A DNA stretch of 64,000 nucleotides from Acidovorax sp. KKS102 (GTDB taxonomy: Bacteria; Pseudomonadota; Gammaproteobacteria; Burkholderiales; Burkholderiaceae_C): positions 2,976,001 through 3,040,000 of the forward strand of contig NC_018708.1 in assembly GCF_000302535.1 (NCBI RefSeq), written 5' to 3'. Under the pieces are notes generated by a model. It saw nothing but the letters and a program-made list of their open reading frames with translations, did no database searches and had not been told where the DNA came from. Of the stretch, positions 55,899 to 64,000 are shown piece by piece. Every line of letters begins with the position of its first letter. Position 1 is the stretch's first letter. Made by a program: the position numbers and the translations under genes.

Positions 55899-58082
55899 AT
55901 GACGCCTGAGACCTCTGCCCTGATCTCGTCCGCCCTGCACTGGGGCGTCGGCGCCCTACTCGCCATCGCCGTCGCGTTCTTCTTCATCCAGTTTCTGCTG
56001 CCCGGGTGGCGTGTGGGCCGCGAGCTGCGCGACGCGCGCCAGCAGCTGGAGCGGCTGAAAGCCACTGGCCCGGTGCTGGACCTGGACCGCGTGCGGGACG
56101 AAGCCATGGTGAGCGAGGCGCTGCGCCACTGCTGGGACGAATACCGCGACACGCTGCACGGCCAGAAGCAGGCCAACGGCATGGGTGTGATGGAGGTGAG
56201 CCGCTGGCGTGCCACCAGCATGGCCAACGCCTTCTTCACCGACCAGGGCCTGATCGAAGCGCCGCTGCGCACCGAGTTCTACAAGCACTTGCCCGGCATC
56301 CTGACCGGACTGGGCATCATCGGCACCTTCTCGGGCCTGATTGTGGGTCTGCAGGCTTTTGGTCAAGTTGACCTAGGGGCTGCTGATGCGGCGAGGGATG
56401 GACTCCGCGCTCTTCTTGAGACCGTGGGCAGCGCGTTCAAAGTTTCAGGTGTCGCCATCTTTTTGGCGATGTTGATCACCACGTTTGAGAAGCAAGTCAT
56501 CAATCGGCGATATACCGAACGTGAAGAACTCGCCAGCCTGATCGACAGCCTGTTCGACACGGGTGCTGGTGAGGAATACCTGCAGCGCCTGGTGGAAGCG
56601 TCCGAGACCTCGGCCACCCAGGCGATGCAGATGAAAGAGTCGCTGGTCACAGACCTCAAGCAGGTGCTGTCGGAGCTGACGCAGCAGCAGATCGCGACCA
56701 TGACGGCGACCAGCCAACAGCTGGGGCAGTCGATCACAACAAGCCTGACCGAGGGCCTGGCCGATCCGCTGACGCGCATCTCGCACGCGGTGCAGCAGGT
56801 GGGCAACAGCCAGGGCGAGGCGGTGAACAAGCTGCTGACCGATGTGCTGGGCAACTTCACCGAGCAGATGCAGAGCATGTTCGGCTCGCAGATGCGGGGT
56901 ATGAGCGACATGCTGGTGCAGACAGCGAACACGATCCAGGCAGCGTCACAGCAGTTTGAGCAACTGGCTGGGCAGATTCAGCAGGCCGGGTCGGGTGCTG
57001 CGGACGCCATGGCCCAGCGCATGGATCAGGCCCTGCAGCAGATGCAGGCGCGGCAGACAGAAGCCAACGACCAGATGCGCCTGTTCATCGACCAGCTCAA
57101 AGACAGTGTGGCCAAGGGCCAGAGTGAGTCAGCCGAACTGACCATGGGCATGATGCGCGAGCTGAGCGACAGCACCAGTGCCCTGGTGCAGGGCCTGCGC
57201 TACCAGGCCCACACCGCACAACAGGAGCACAGCAGCCAGCAGGCGGCCACCACGGAGCGTCTGCACAGCTTCTTGGAGCAGATGCAGGCGGCCGCGTCCC
57301 GGAACCAGTCCGAGTCCGCCGAGGCTACCCAGCGCCTGATAGGGCAGCTGAGCGAATCGGCCAGCGGCATGGTGCGAAGCCTGCAGGAGCAGGCCCAGAA
57401 GGCGAAGGAAGAACACACGAGCCGTCAGTCAGAGCTGACCGCCAAGTCCGGCGCGTTGATGGAGGAGCAGTCCGCACAGATCGCCCGCCTGACCGAGGCG
57501 GTGCAGCGGGCCAGTGCGTCGATGCAGCAGACCGTGGAGCAACTGCAGACGCGGGCGCAGGCCAGCATCGACAGCATGGGCCAGGGGGCCGAGAAGCTGT
57601 ATGGTGCGTCAGCCCGCCTGGGAGACAACCTGGACCGAATGAAGACCAATAGCGATGGCCTGAACGACATGGCGGACAAGCTGATCGGATCGGCCACCAC
57701 GCTGGGCACCGCGCTGACAGCCACGCAGCAAGTGTTGGGCGACCAGCGCAGCGTGCGCGATGCGCTCGCCTCTTTGGTCAGCGATCTGCGCGAGACCATT
57801 GAGCTGGCCAAGCGTGAGGCGTCCATGTCGTCCGGTCTGGTGGACAACCTGCAGGCAGCCAGCCTGCGACTGACCGAGGCACAGCGCACCACAGAAACCT
57901 ACCTTCAGGGCGTGACCGACGTCCTGGGTGAAGCCCATGGTGCCTTCGCGCAGCAGATGATGACCACGATGCGCGAGGGGAACAAGGCCTTCCACGAAGA
58001 GCTGGCCCACGCGACTGGCCTGCTCAAAGGGGCCATCCAGGACTTGGGCGACGTGCTCGACAACCTGCCTTCGGCAGCCTGA
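55899..58082 (+). CDS. zorA: Zorya type I protein ZorA (MotA/TolQ-like motor subunit with long helical tail)
   Basis: Inner-membrane proton-channel subunit of the Zorya anti-phage system, 727 residues, near E. coli ZorA. TM1 is at about residues 13-37. The MotA/ExbB core lies at about 125-200, with LPGILTGLGIIGTFSGLIVG (about 130-150) and SAFKVSGVAIFLAMLITTFE (about 177-196). From about 210 to the end runs a cytoplasmic Gln/Glu/Ala/Ser-rich helical tail without globular features, as in type I ZorA. The tail contains a 62-residue tandem duplication (QSESAE at residues 408 and 470). No strong ribosome site precedes the ATG. First gene of zorABCD; zorB follows after 15 bases. Confidence 0.92.
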   Translation: MTPETSALISSALHWGVGALLAIAVAFFFIQFLLPGWRVGRELRDARQQLERLKATGPVLDLDRVRDEAMVSEALRHCWDEYRDTLHGQKQANGMGVMEVSRWRATSMANAFFTDQGLIEAPLRTEFYKHLPGILTGLGIIGTFSGLIVGLQAFGQVDLGAADAARDGLRALLETVGSAFKVSGVAIFLAMLITTFEKQVINRRYTEREELASLIDSLFDTGAGEEYLQRLVEASETSATQAMQMKESLVTDLKQVLSELTQQQIATMTATSQQLGQSITTSLTEGLADPLTRISHAVQQVGNSQGEAVNKLLTDVLGNFTEQMQSMFGSQMRGMSDMLVQTANTIQAASQQFEQLAGQIQQAGSGAADAMAQRMDQALQQMQARQTEANDQMRLFIDQLKDSVAKGQSESAELTMGMMRELSDSTSALVQGLRYQAHTAQQEHSSQQAATTERLHSFLEQMQAAASRNQSESAEATQRLIGQLSESASGMVRSLQEQAQKAKEEHTSRQSELTAKSGALMEEQSAQIARLTEAVQRASASMQQTVEQLQTRAQASIDSMGQGAEKLYGASARLGDNLDRMKTNSDGLNDMADKLIGSATTLGTALTATQQVLGDQRSVRDALASLVSDLRETIELAKREASMSSGLVDNLQAASLRLTEAQRTTETYLQGVTDVLGEAHGAFAQQMMTTMREGNKAFHEELAHATGLLKGAIQDLGDVLDNLPSAA

Positions 58083-58097
58083 GAAGGGCGGTAAACC

Positions 58098-58865
58098 ATG
58101 CTGGGTGGTGTGCGCATGTCTGCGCCCAAACGCGGGCGCGAAGAAGGTGAAAAACCCTTCTGGATTTCCTTTTCAGACCTGATGTCCGCGCTAATGGTGC
58201 TTTTCCTGGTGGCCATGAGCGTGGCACTGCTGGCGGTGACCAAGAAGGTGTCACAAGATGAGCAGGAAGACCGCGAACGTAAAGAGGCGATCGCCCACCT
58301 GATGCAGCAGGTGAGCAAGGTCGTTTCGCAGAAAGAGTTCGAGGGTGTGCGTGTGATCGGGAACACTATCGACTTCGGGCCACGCGGGCGATTTGAACGT
58401 GAGGGCCAGAACACCCTGTCCGTTCCGCAGCGGGCACTGGTGCGTCAGTTCACGCCCAAACTGCTGTCGGAACTGCGTGATTCGGATGCCGGCAAACACT
58501 GGTTCAAGCGCGCTGTGGTGGAAGGTTACGCGAGCCAGACCGGCAAATACCTGTTCAACCTCAACCTCAGTCTGGAGCGCAGCGAGCGCGTGATCTGCGA
58601 GCTGCTGCGTGCACCAGAGCCCGGCGAGGCCGCCATGTCGGACGAAGACCGGAAGCTGATCGCAACCAAGTTCTTTGTGGGTGGTGCGTCATTCAACTCT
58701 TTGCGGGCGACGGCCGATGACAGCCGGCGCATCGAGTTCAAGCTGGAGTTCAAAACGCGGCAGGAACGCCGCGAGGAACTTGAGAACCCGGCCTCCCTTG
58801 TAGATGAGGCAGCCCTCGCCCAGGCACTGGACCCGAACGAACGATGCCCCATATTCAGCCGCTGA
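58098..58865 (+). CDS. zorB: Zorya protein ZorB (MotB/OmpA-like stator subunit)
   Basis: Membrane partner of ZorA that anchors the motor to peptidoglycan, 255 residues. A short cytoplasmic N-terminus is followed by FWISFSDLMSALMVLFLVAM (about residues 21-40), with the single membrane Asp27 that should carry protons as in MotB. Periplasmic part: a helical linker, then an OmpA-like domain (about 85-235) with VVEGYASQTGKYLFNLNLSL (about 139-158) and LERSERVICELL, the glycan-binding pattern. Good AGGGCGG ribosome site; alternative ATG six codons later. Overlaps zorC by 22 bases. Confidence 0.92.
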   Translation: MLGGVRMSAPKRGREEGEKPFWISFSDLMSALMVLFLVAMSVALLAVTKKVSQDEQEDRERKEAIAHLMQQVSKVVSQKEFEGVRVIGNTIDFGPRGRFEREGQNTLSVPQRALVRQFTPKLLSELRDSDAGKHWFKRAVVEGYASQTGKYLFNLNLSLERSERVICELLRAPEPGEAAMSDEDRKLIATKFFVGGASFNSLRATADDSRRIEFKLEFKTRQERREELENPASLVDEAALAQALDPNERCPIFSR

Positions 58866-60784
58866 ACGCACTTGACCATCTGCGCGACCGTCTGCGCAGC
58901 GAGCTCGACGTCCATCGCGCGGTCCACGCGATCGAGTGGGGCAACCCGCGCGTGATGACGGAGGCCCTCAAACGCATCAGGCACGACCTTGGCGGTGAGG
59001 GCAATGACCAACCGGCTGCGGACCAACTGCAGGCTGCGCTGCTGCGTTTCGCTAGAAGCCGTCAGGTGGCTTCGTTTACCGAGCTCAAATATGTGTGCTA
59101 CGGCTCGACTGTGCCGGTGGGACACGACCGGTGGCGCGTGATCGACCGGCGGCCGCTGTTCGAGGCCATGTTGGAGCTTGTTAACCAGCACAACCAGCAA
59201 CCAAAGCAGTTTCGTCGCTGCTATCAAGGCCTGCTATCAGGCTATTTCGGTTTCGAGCGCAATCTGGAAAAGCCGGGAGAGGCAGACGAGCGCTGGATCG
59301 GGCTGCGCAACTACCTGGCTGATCAGCTGGCCCCATTGCAGTCTGCCTCTTCAAAACGAGGGACTATGCCCGAGTGGCTGAACACCCTGAGCGAGCATCG
59401 GAATTTACTCACTTCGGACCCCTGCAGCCGCTACGCTGATGCACTAGCGCGCGACGACCATACCGAGCTGCGCAAGGTGTGCACCGGGCTAGGCATTGCC
59501 AGCAACTCCTGGGTCTGGGAAGAGGCACTCATGGCCTACGTGAAGCGTGTGTGTCAGTGCGATGACGCCGAACTCAAAAAGCGCATGCAATCGGTACTAG
59601 ATTTAGTTCATGGCAAGACTTCGCTGACACTGCCACCGATCTTGGCCGTGAGAGCCGTTGCGCTGGTGGTGGCGCGCTATGCACAATGCGCTGATCACCC
59701 CGAGCACCCGGCGCTGCGTGATACCTGTTTGGAGTGGATTGGCAATCCATGGCTGAAGCGAACAGCCTGGGATGCGGCCGTGAACCATGAGCCTGCTCGC
59801 CTGATGGTCAACAGCTGGCTCAAGCAGCGGCTTATTAAGGATTTCTTCGGGCTACTGGCAGCGGATGGTGCTGCAGATCTACGGCGCTTGGAATACTGGT
59901 TGAAGTGGGAGCCCCAGATCTCGGATATGTGGTTTGTGCTGGGCAGCGATGCCCAAGCTAATCGAACTCCTGAGTTTCTGGACTTGCGAAAACGCATGTC
60001 CGGCCGAGACCGGAAACTTGTCGACGGCAACCACCAGAATAATGCCTTCGTAATGCGGATCGGACAGCTCTTGGTGATTGAGTTCGGTGTGACGGGCAAC
60101 GCGTGTTATGTGTTTGCGGCTTCGGATTTTCAGACGAGTCTGGACACAGCTGTTCTGAATTTGTATCAGCTCAAGCAGAAGGCCTATGCCAAGCGCCTTT
60201 CTCACACGGCCCAATGGGAATTCAAATTCGACTACGAGCTCAAAAAGCTGCTTCAGTCCGTGCCTATGAGCAAAGGCGAGCTCAAAGAGCTAAAAGAGTT
60301 CAACCCTGCAAGCAACACCACAAATGCGGTCGTGCATTGGCGAGCGCAATCGACACAAGTGACAGCACCCAGACCAGTCGCGCCTGTCACTTCTCACCAG
60401 CCAAACTCCCTGCTGCCACCAGCCATCAAGGCGGATGAATACACGGGCTTCGATTCGAAGCCCGCGTGGCCGAGCGTTCCTCCACGAGCGCTGCAAGCGA
60501 GCATGTCAGCGAACGGTGCCCAGAACACCGACACCGTTAGGCAAAAGCCGTCGGTGGCGCAGCTCTCAGGGCAAAAGAAGCGCCTGACGGATGTCGAATT
60601 CTCGCAACTCCAGGGCTTGTTTATGAAGCATGGCGTCGAATGGGAAGATAACCGTCACAAGGGGGGCGCCTTGTGGGCACTGATACCTGAAAAGAACCAG
60701 AATCCAAGTGTCGCTATGGTTCTTGAGCTCTTTCGGTTCCGCTTTACTGAAGGCAAAGGCTACTGGCTCAAGGACGAGGATTAA
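58844..60784 (+). CDS. zorC: Zorya type I protein ZorC (EH-signature domain) with extra C-terminal domain
   Basis: Cytoplasmic Zorya component, 646 residues, longer than E. coli ZorC as I know it (about 560). The main part (about 1-500) is helical and matches the EH_Signature family (blocks such as EWGNPRVMTEALKRI and YCYGS-like VCYGSTVPVGHDRWRVIDRR, LLSGYFGF). Then a Ser/Pro/Thr/Gln-rich linker (about 500-575) leads to a compact C-terminal segment (about 580-646) with KHGVEWEDNRHKGGALWALI and the end GKGYWLKDED. Codon use is less GC-biased than in the core genes. It starts inside the zorB end and ends three bases before zorD, so coupled translation is likely. ZorC is reported to act downstream of the motor at DNA. 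Confidence 0.88.
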   Translation: MPHIQPLNALDHLRDRLRSELDVHRAVHAIEWGNPRVMTEALKRIRHDLGGEGNDQPAADQLQAALLRFARSRQVASFTELKYVCYGSTVPVGHDRWRVIDRRPLFEAMLELVNQHNQQPKQFRRCYQGLLSGYFGFERNLEKPGEADERWIGLRNYLADQLAPLQSASSKRGTMPEWLNTLSEHRNLLTSDPCSRYADALARDDHTELRKVCTGLGIASNSWVWEEALMAYVKRVCQCDDAELKKRMQSVLDLVHGKTSLTLPPILAVRAVALVVARYAQCADHPEHPALRDTCLEWIGNPWLKRTAWDAAVNHEPARLMVNSWLKQRLIKDFFGLLAADGAADLRRLEYWLKWEPQISDMWFVLGSDAQANRTPEFLDLRKRMSGRDRKLVDGNHQNNAFVMRIGQLLVIEFGVTGNACYVFAASDFQTSLDTAVLNLYQLKQKAYAKRLSHTAQWEFKFDYELKKLLQSVPMSKGELKELKEFNPASNTTNAVVHWRAQSTQVTAPRPVAPVTSHQPNSLLPPAIKADEYTGFDSKPAWPSVPPRALQASMSANGAQNTDTVRQKPSVAQLSGQKKRLTDVEFSQLQGLFMKHGVEWEDNRHKGGALWALIPEKNQNPSVAMVLELFRFRFTEGKGYWLKDED

Positions 60785-60787
60785 TGA

Positions 60788-63700
60788 ATGTTTGACGCGC
60801 TGTTTGCAAAGAAACCAGCCCCACCCCAAGCCCGCAAAGGTCCTGCCGTCGCTTTCGATTCCGTCGGCATTCGCTACGCGTCGCCGGCACCTACTACCCG
60901 TGAATGGCTGGCCCTCCCCTTTTCGTATACCGAAGCGGCAGACCTGGGTGCCCGGTTGGCGCAGATCTTTATGGAAGGCTTTGGCGACCGGCAGGAAACC
61001 GAGTTCCTGCTGCCGTGGAAGGACGTTTATGCGCTGCTGCGGCATCCCGAGCTGAGCGCCTACCGAGAAGCTTTGCTTATCCCGCCAGAAGCGGCTGCTC
61101 GTCCGCGGCTGACGAGCAAGGGGGCCCTAATGGACCCGGACTTTGCAGTGTTGTTGGACGAGTGGGTGGACTGTCAGGGCAGACGTTTACAACCGGTGCC
61201 GCAGCTGGTGGGGCGTGTGCTTCAGGCACCCAGCGGTGCAACGCTGTTGTCCGAGCCTTTGCACCAACTGCTAGAGGAGTTGGCCCGCTTCCACGGGACA
61301 CCGCCGTCGGAACGCAGCCAGTCTTTCAAGGAGCAGGCCTTTGGGCGCATGCGCAAACTGGCCACGTCTACCGGTTGTCCGGTGTCGGACTATGTCGCCC
61401 GCACCATCGTGCTCACGCCGGACCGATTGCGACTGGCGATGGAGCGTCGCGGTGAGGACGATGGCAAGGTGGTGGAGGTCATCCCCGGTTTTGACGAGGC
61501 GCCTGCGCATTGGCTGAACCAGTTCGACCGTTTGCCACTGCAGGACAGCTACGACGTGCCCGATGGGCCCTCGCTGGTTCGGGTTGTGGTGACTCCTGAA
61601 GTGAAAGCGGTACTTGCGGAGATCAAGCGCATGCCGGGTCGCAGAGCTACTGGCCCAAGGGCTGAAGCATTCGTCCGCAACCCTTTCGCAGTGCTGGGTG
61701 AATCGGCAGAGCAGGTCATCGATCCTGAACAGTTCGAGAAGGCCCGCGAAGAAGCGGGCATCCGGTTCGAGCAGTTCACACCGCACGTCGAGCGAGGTGA
61801 GTTTGGTGAGGTTCACCGGGTCGGTCTGCTGGTCGAAGAGCTTGGCAACGAGAGCCAGGCCTCCGAAGTGCTGTGGTTCGCCAACCCTGATGATTTACAG
61901 CGTTTCACCAGCAAGCTAGGACGAGCGTTCACCGATGGCTCGCAATGCGTGACCTGGCAACGGCGTGAGCTGGAGATCGTGGGTGACACCGAGCGCCACA
62001 TGGTCGATCTGGAGCAATGGGGCCGGGAGTGGGCCTGCCCACAGCTTTGGACCGCAGCCGAGGTGCTGGACTTGAGTCACTACTCGGACCGCGTGGAAGA
62101 GATCGGTGTCGAGAAGCCTTTTGTGACCCCGGTCATAGCCCGAAACGACCATGGCAGCGGCTGGTTTGAAGGGAACGTCAGCGTCGGCGTTCGTGTAGAA
62201 AATCCGTCCGGCGGTAGTGCGACTTATGTGCCCTTGACCTTCGACGACGTGCCTACGTTGCAGCAAGCGGTCAAGTCCGCTGAGCAGGCAGGGCAGTCCT
62301 CGGTCAACCTGCCAGGTTTGCGTACTGCGGTGCCAATCGTTGATGCCCGACGGGCGGTGGACGCCTTAGCCAAAGCACAACAGCAGTTGCGTGACCACAA
62401 TTTTCAGCCGTCGGGAGATCGCCCCGCAGCCGAGCCAAAGAAGCGCCTGGTCATCAAACGCAACCTTGAAGACGTTGACTACACCGAGGCGCGTGCAGAG
62501 TCCTTGCAAATGCCCCCGGGCCGGGAGCCGTTGCTTCCGCAGACCCTGCGCCCTGAAATCGAACTCAAGCCGCACCAGCGGGTCGGCGTGGCATGGCTGC
62601 AGCATTTGTGGGAGGCATCACCGGAACACTGTCGCGGCACAGTGCTGGCGGATGACATGGGACTGGGCAAGACCCTTCAGTTGCTCACTTTCATCACCAG
62701 TTGTTTCGAGACGGATCCGACTCTGCCACCAGCTCTTGTTGTAGCGCCTGTCGCGCTCCTTGAGAACTGGCGCAACGAGCTGGATCGGTTCTTCCAGCCA
62801 GGTACCCTGCCACTGCTGATGCTCTATGGCAGCACGCTCAAATCGATGCGCGTGGGTAAGCACGAACTCGATGCTGACCTCAAGGCACAGGGTGTCACCC
62901 GGCTTTTGAAGAAGGGCTGGGTTGGCGATGCACGCCTAGTGCTCACCACCTACGAAACGATGCGCGACCTGGAATTCGCGTTGGCGAGCCAGCAGTGGTC
63001 TGTGATGATCTGCGACGAAGCCCAGAAGATAAAGACGCCTGCCGCGCTAGTCACACGGTCGGCCAAGAAGCAGAAGGTGCGCTTTCGCATCGCTTGCACG
63101 GGAACGCCGGTGGAGAATACGCTGGCCGATCTGTGGTGCCTGTTTGATTTCGTGCAGCCTGGCATGTTGGGCGCACTTAGCCACTTCTCACGTACCTATC
63201 GCCAGCCAATCGAGGCCAAGACGCCAGAGCAGATCGCCAAGGTGGAGGAGTTGCGCGCCTTGATCCAGCCGCAGATCCTGCACCGGCGCAAGACAGAAGT
63301 TGCTACGGAGTTGCCTAAGCCTGTCGAGGACAAATTATGCAAGCAGCTCCCGATGTCCCCATTTCAGCAAGGTCTGTATGAGGGTGCGCTCAAGACCCTC
63401 AAGGAGCAGAGGGTCAGCAATCCGTCGGCTCAGCTGCAGGCGTTGCAGGCGATTCGCAAGATCTGCTCGGACCCGCACGGTTATGCTGCTAAGGACAGTC
63501 ACAAGGCGCCGATCGACAAAATTGTGAACGAGTCACCGAAGATGGGCTGGCTCGTGGACCGGCTCAAGGCACTGGCCGCTGATCGCGCTGGCAACCACAA
63601 AGTGATCATCTTCTGTGAGTTCCGGGAGCTGCAGTTGCAGCTGCAACGTGTGATCGCGGCCTTCTTCGGCATCGCTGCCAGCATCGTGAATGGCGACACG

Positions 63701-64000
63701 TCAGCAGACCCCCGTACGGCGGATAACCGGCAGCAGCTGATCGACGCCTTCCAGCAAGCCCAGGGCTTCAACGTTATCATCCTTTCACCTCTGGCCGTGG
63801 GCTTCGGTGTGAACATTCAGGCGGCCAACCATGTCGTCCACTTCACCCGCACATGGAACCCTGCAAAGGAGGATCAGGCTACGGCGCGTGCTTACCGGAT
63901 CGGCCAGACCCGCGTCGTCAATGTCTACTACCCCGGCGTGGTTAGCGACAAGTTCCCGAGCTTCGACGTCAAGCTGGACGCCCTGCTGGGCAGCAAACGT
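60788..64000 (+). CDS. zorD: Zorya type I protein ZorD (SNF2-family ATPase/helicase), 3' end cut by window
   Basis: Effector ATPase of the type I system. Open from the ATG at 60788 to the last base: 1071 codons, no stop; probably only a few residues are missing. About 580 N-terminal residues form the ZorD-specific region. The SNF2 core follows: Q-like KPHQRVGVAWLQHLW near 596, Walker A DDMGLGKT at 622-629 (Lys628), Walker B DEAQ at 743-746, TGTPVEN near 770, and motif VI QATARAYRIGQT at 1030-1041 (Arg1037). All motor motifs are intact, so an active DNA translocase is expected. Nuclease activity is reported for E. coli ZorD; I see no separate classical nuclease motif here. Confidence 0.93.
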   Translation, partial: MFDALFAKKPAPPQARKGPAVAFDSVGIRYASPAPTTREWLALPFSYTEAADLGARLAQIFMEGFGDRQETEFLLPWKDVYALLRHPELSAYREALLIPPEAAARPRLTSKGALMDPDFAVLLDEWVDCQGRRLQPVPQLVGRVLQAPSGATLLSEPLHQLLEELARFHGTPPSERSQSFKEQAFGRMRKLATSTGCPVSDYVARTIVLTPDRLRLAMERRGEDDGKVVEVIPGFDEAPAHWLNQFDRLPLQDSYDVPDGPSLVRVVVTPEVKAVLAEIKRMPGRRATGPRAEAFVRNPFAVLGESAEQVIDPEQFEKAREEAGIRFEQFTPHVERGEFGEVHRVGLLVEELGNESQASEVLWFANPDDLQRFTSKLGRAFTDGSQCVTWQRRELEIVGDTERHMVDLEQWGREWACPQLWTAAEVLDLSHYSDRVEEIGVEKPFVTPVIARNDHGSGWFEGNVSVGVRVENPSGGSATYVPLTFDDVPTLQQAVKSAEQAGQSSVNLPGLRTAVPIVDARRAVDALAKAQQQLRDHNFQPSGDRPAAEPKKRLVIKRNLEDVDYTEARAESLQMPPGREPLLPQTLRPEIELKPHQRVGVAWLQHLWEASPEHCRGTVLADDMGLGKTLQLLTFITSCFETDPTLPPALVVAPVALLENWRNELDRFFQPGTLPLLMLYGSTLKSMRVGKHELDADLKAQGVTRLLKKGWVGDARLVLTTYETMRDLEFALASQQWSVMICDEAQKIKTPAALVTRSAKKQKVRFRIACTGTPVENTLADLWCLFDFVQPGMLGALSHFSRTYRQPIEAKTPEQIAKVEELRALIQPQILHRRKTEVATELPKPVEDKLCKQLPMSPFQQGLYEGALKTLKEQRVSNPSAQLQALQAIRKICSDPHGYAAKDSHKAPIDKIVNESPKMGWLVDRLKALAADRAGNHKVIIFCEFRELQLQLQRVIAAFFGIAASIVNGDTSADPRTADNRQQLIDAFQQAQGFNVIILSPLAVGFGVNIQAANHVVHFTRTWNPAKEDQATARAYRIGQTRVVNVYYPGVVSDKFPSFDVKLDALLGSKR

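Overview
The window looks like a chromosomal segment of a Comamonadaceae betaproteobacterium, most likely Acidovorax or a close relative. The evidence is high GC with strong third-position G/C, a phasin, a Bug-type solute-binding protein, the folC-dedD-cvpA-purF order, and a scattered short palindromic repeat (core GATAGCTGCYAGCGCA) that I associate with this family from memory. No rRNA, CRISPR array or complete insertion sequence was seen. Coding is dense up to about 55.2 kb, and most genes there are ordinary core or niche functions.

Layout: 1-5.3 kb is a group-2 Mrp/Pha cation/proton antiporter operon (A/B fused, then C, D, E, F, G; the 5' end is cut by the window). 5.4-12.8 kb holds 5-oxoprolinase, a MarR-like regulator and a divergent three-gene TRAP transporter. 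12.9-23 kb carries crcB, a LOG-family gene, rmuC with an MFS gene, a D-2-hydroxyacid dehydrogenase, an NhaD antiporter, pncB, a hotdog thioesterase and a histone-deacetylase-like hydrolase. 23.1-29.1 kb carries a phasin, an iron-type binding protein, an SDR behind a clear operator palindrome, and a MASE3-like/PAS/GGDEF/EAL protein. 29.3-35.5 kb is tRNA-Asp/Glu/Ala, gltX, purF, cvpA, dedD and folC, all on the minus strand. 35.6-49.4 kb has an ArsC-like protein, a glycine-zipper protein, ppnP, argG, murB, yajQ, an aspartic protease, a degenerate HD-GYP protein, plsY, ybaK, a LysR gene divergent from a Bug/M20 pair, an aldo-keto reductase and an alpha/beta hydrolase. 49.6-55.2 kb is prfB (with the programmed +1 frameshift), a HAD hydrolase, pepN and fbp, ending at tRNA-Thr(CGT).

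Immediately after tRNA-Thr and its terminator the character changes. About 570 bases hold only decayed coding remnants, one of which resembles the C-terminus of a type I restriction specificity subunit. Then follows a tightly packed four-gene operon, zorA-zorB-zorC-zorD, a type I Zorya anti-phage system; zorD is open to the last base of the window. ZorA/ZorB are a MotA/MotB-like proton-driven membrane motor, ZorC an EH-signature protein and ZorD an SNF2-type ATPase. Notable local traits are a 62-residue tandem duplication in the ZorA tail and an additional small C-terminal domain on ZorC. This is the most exciting part of the window. The family is known, but these variations and the tRNA-linked setting deserve a second look.
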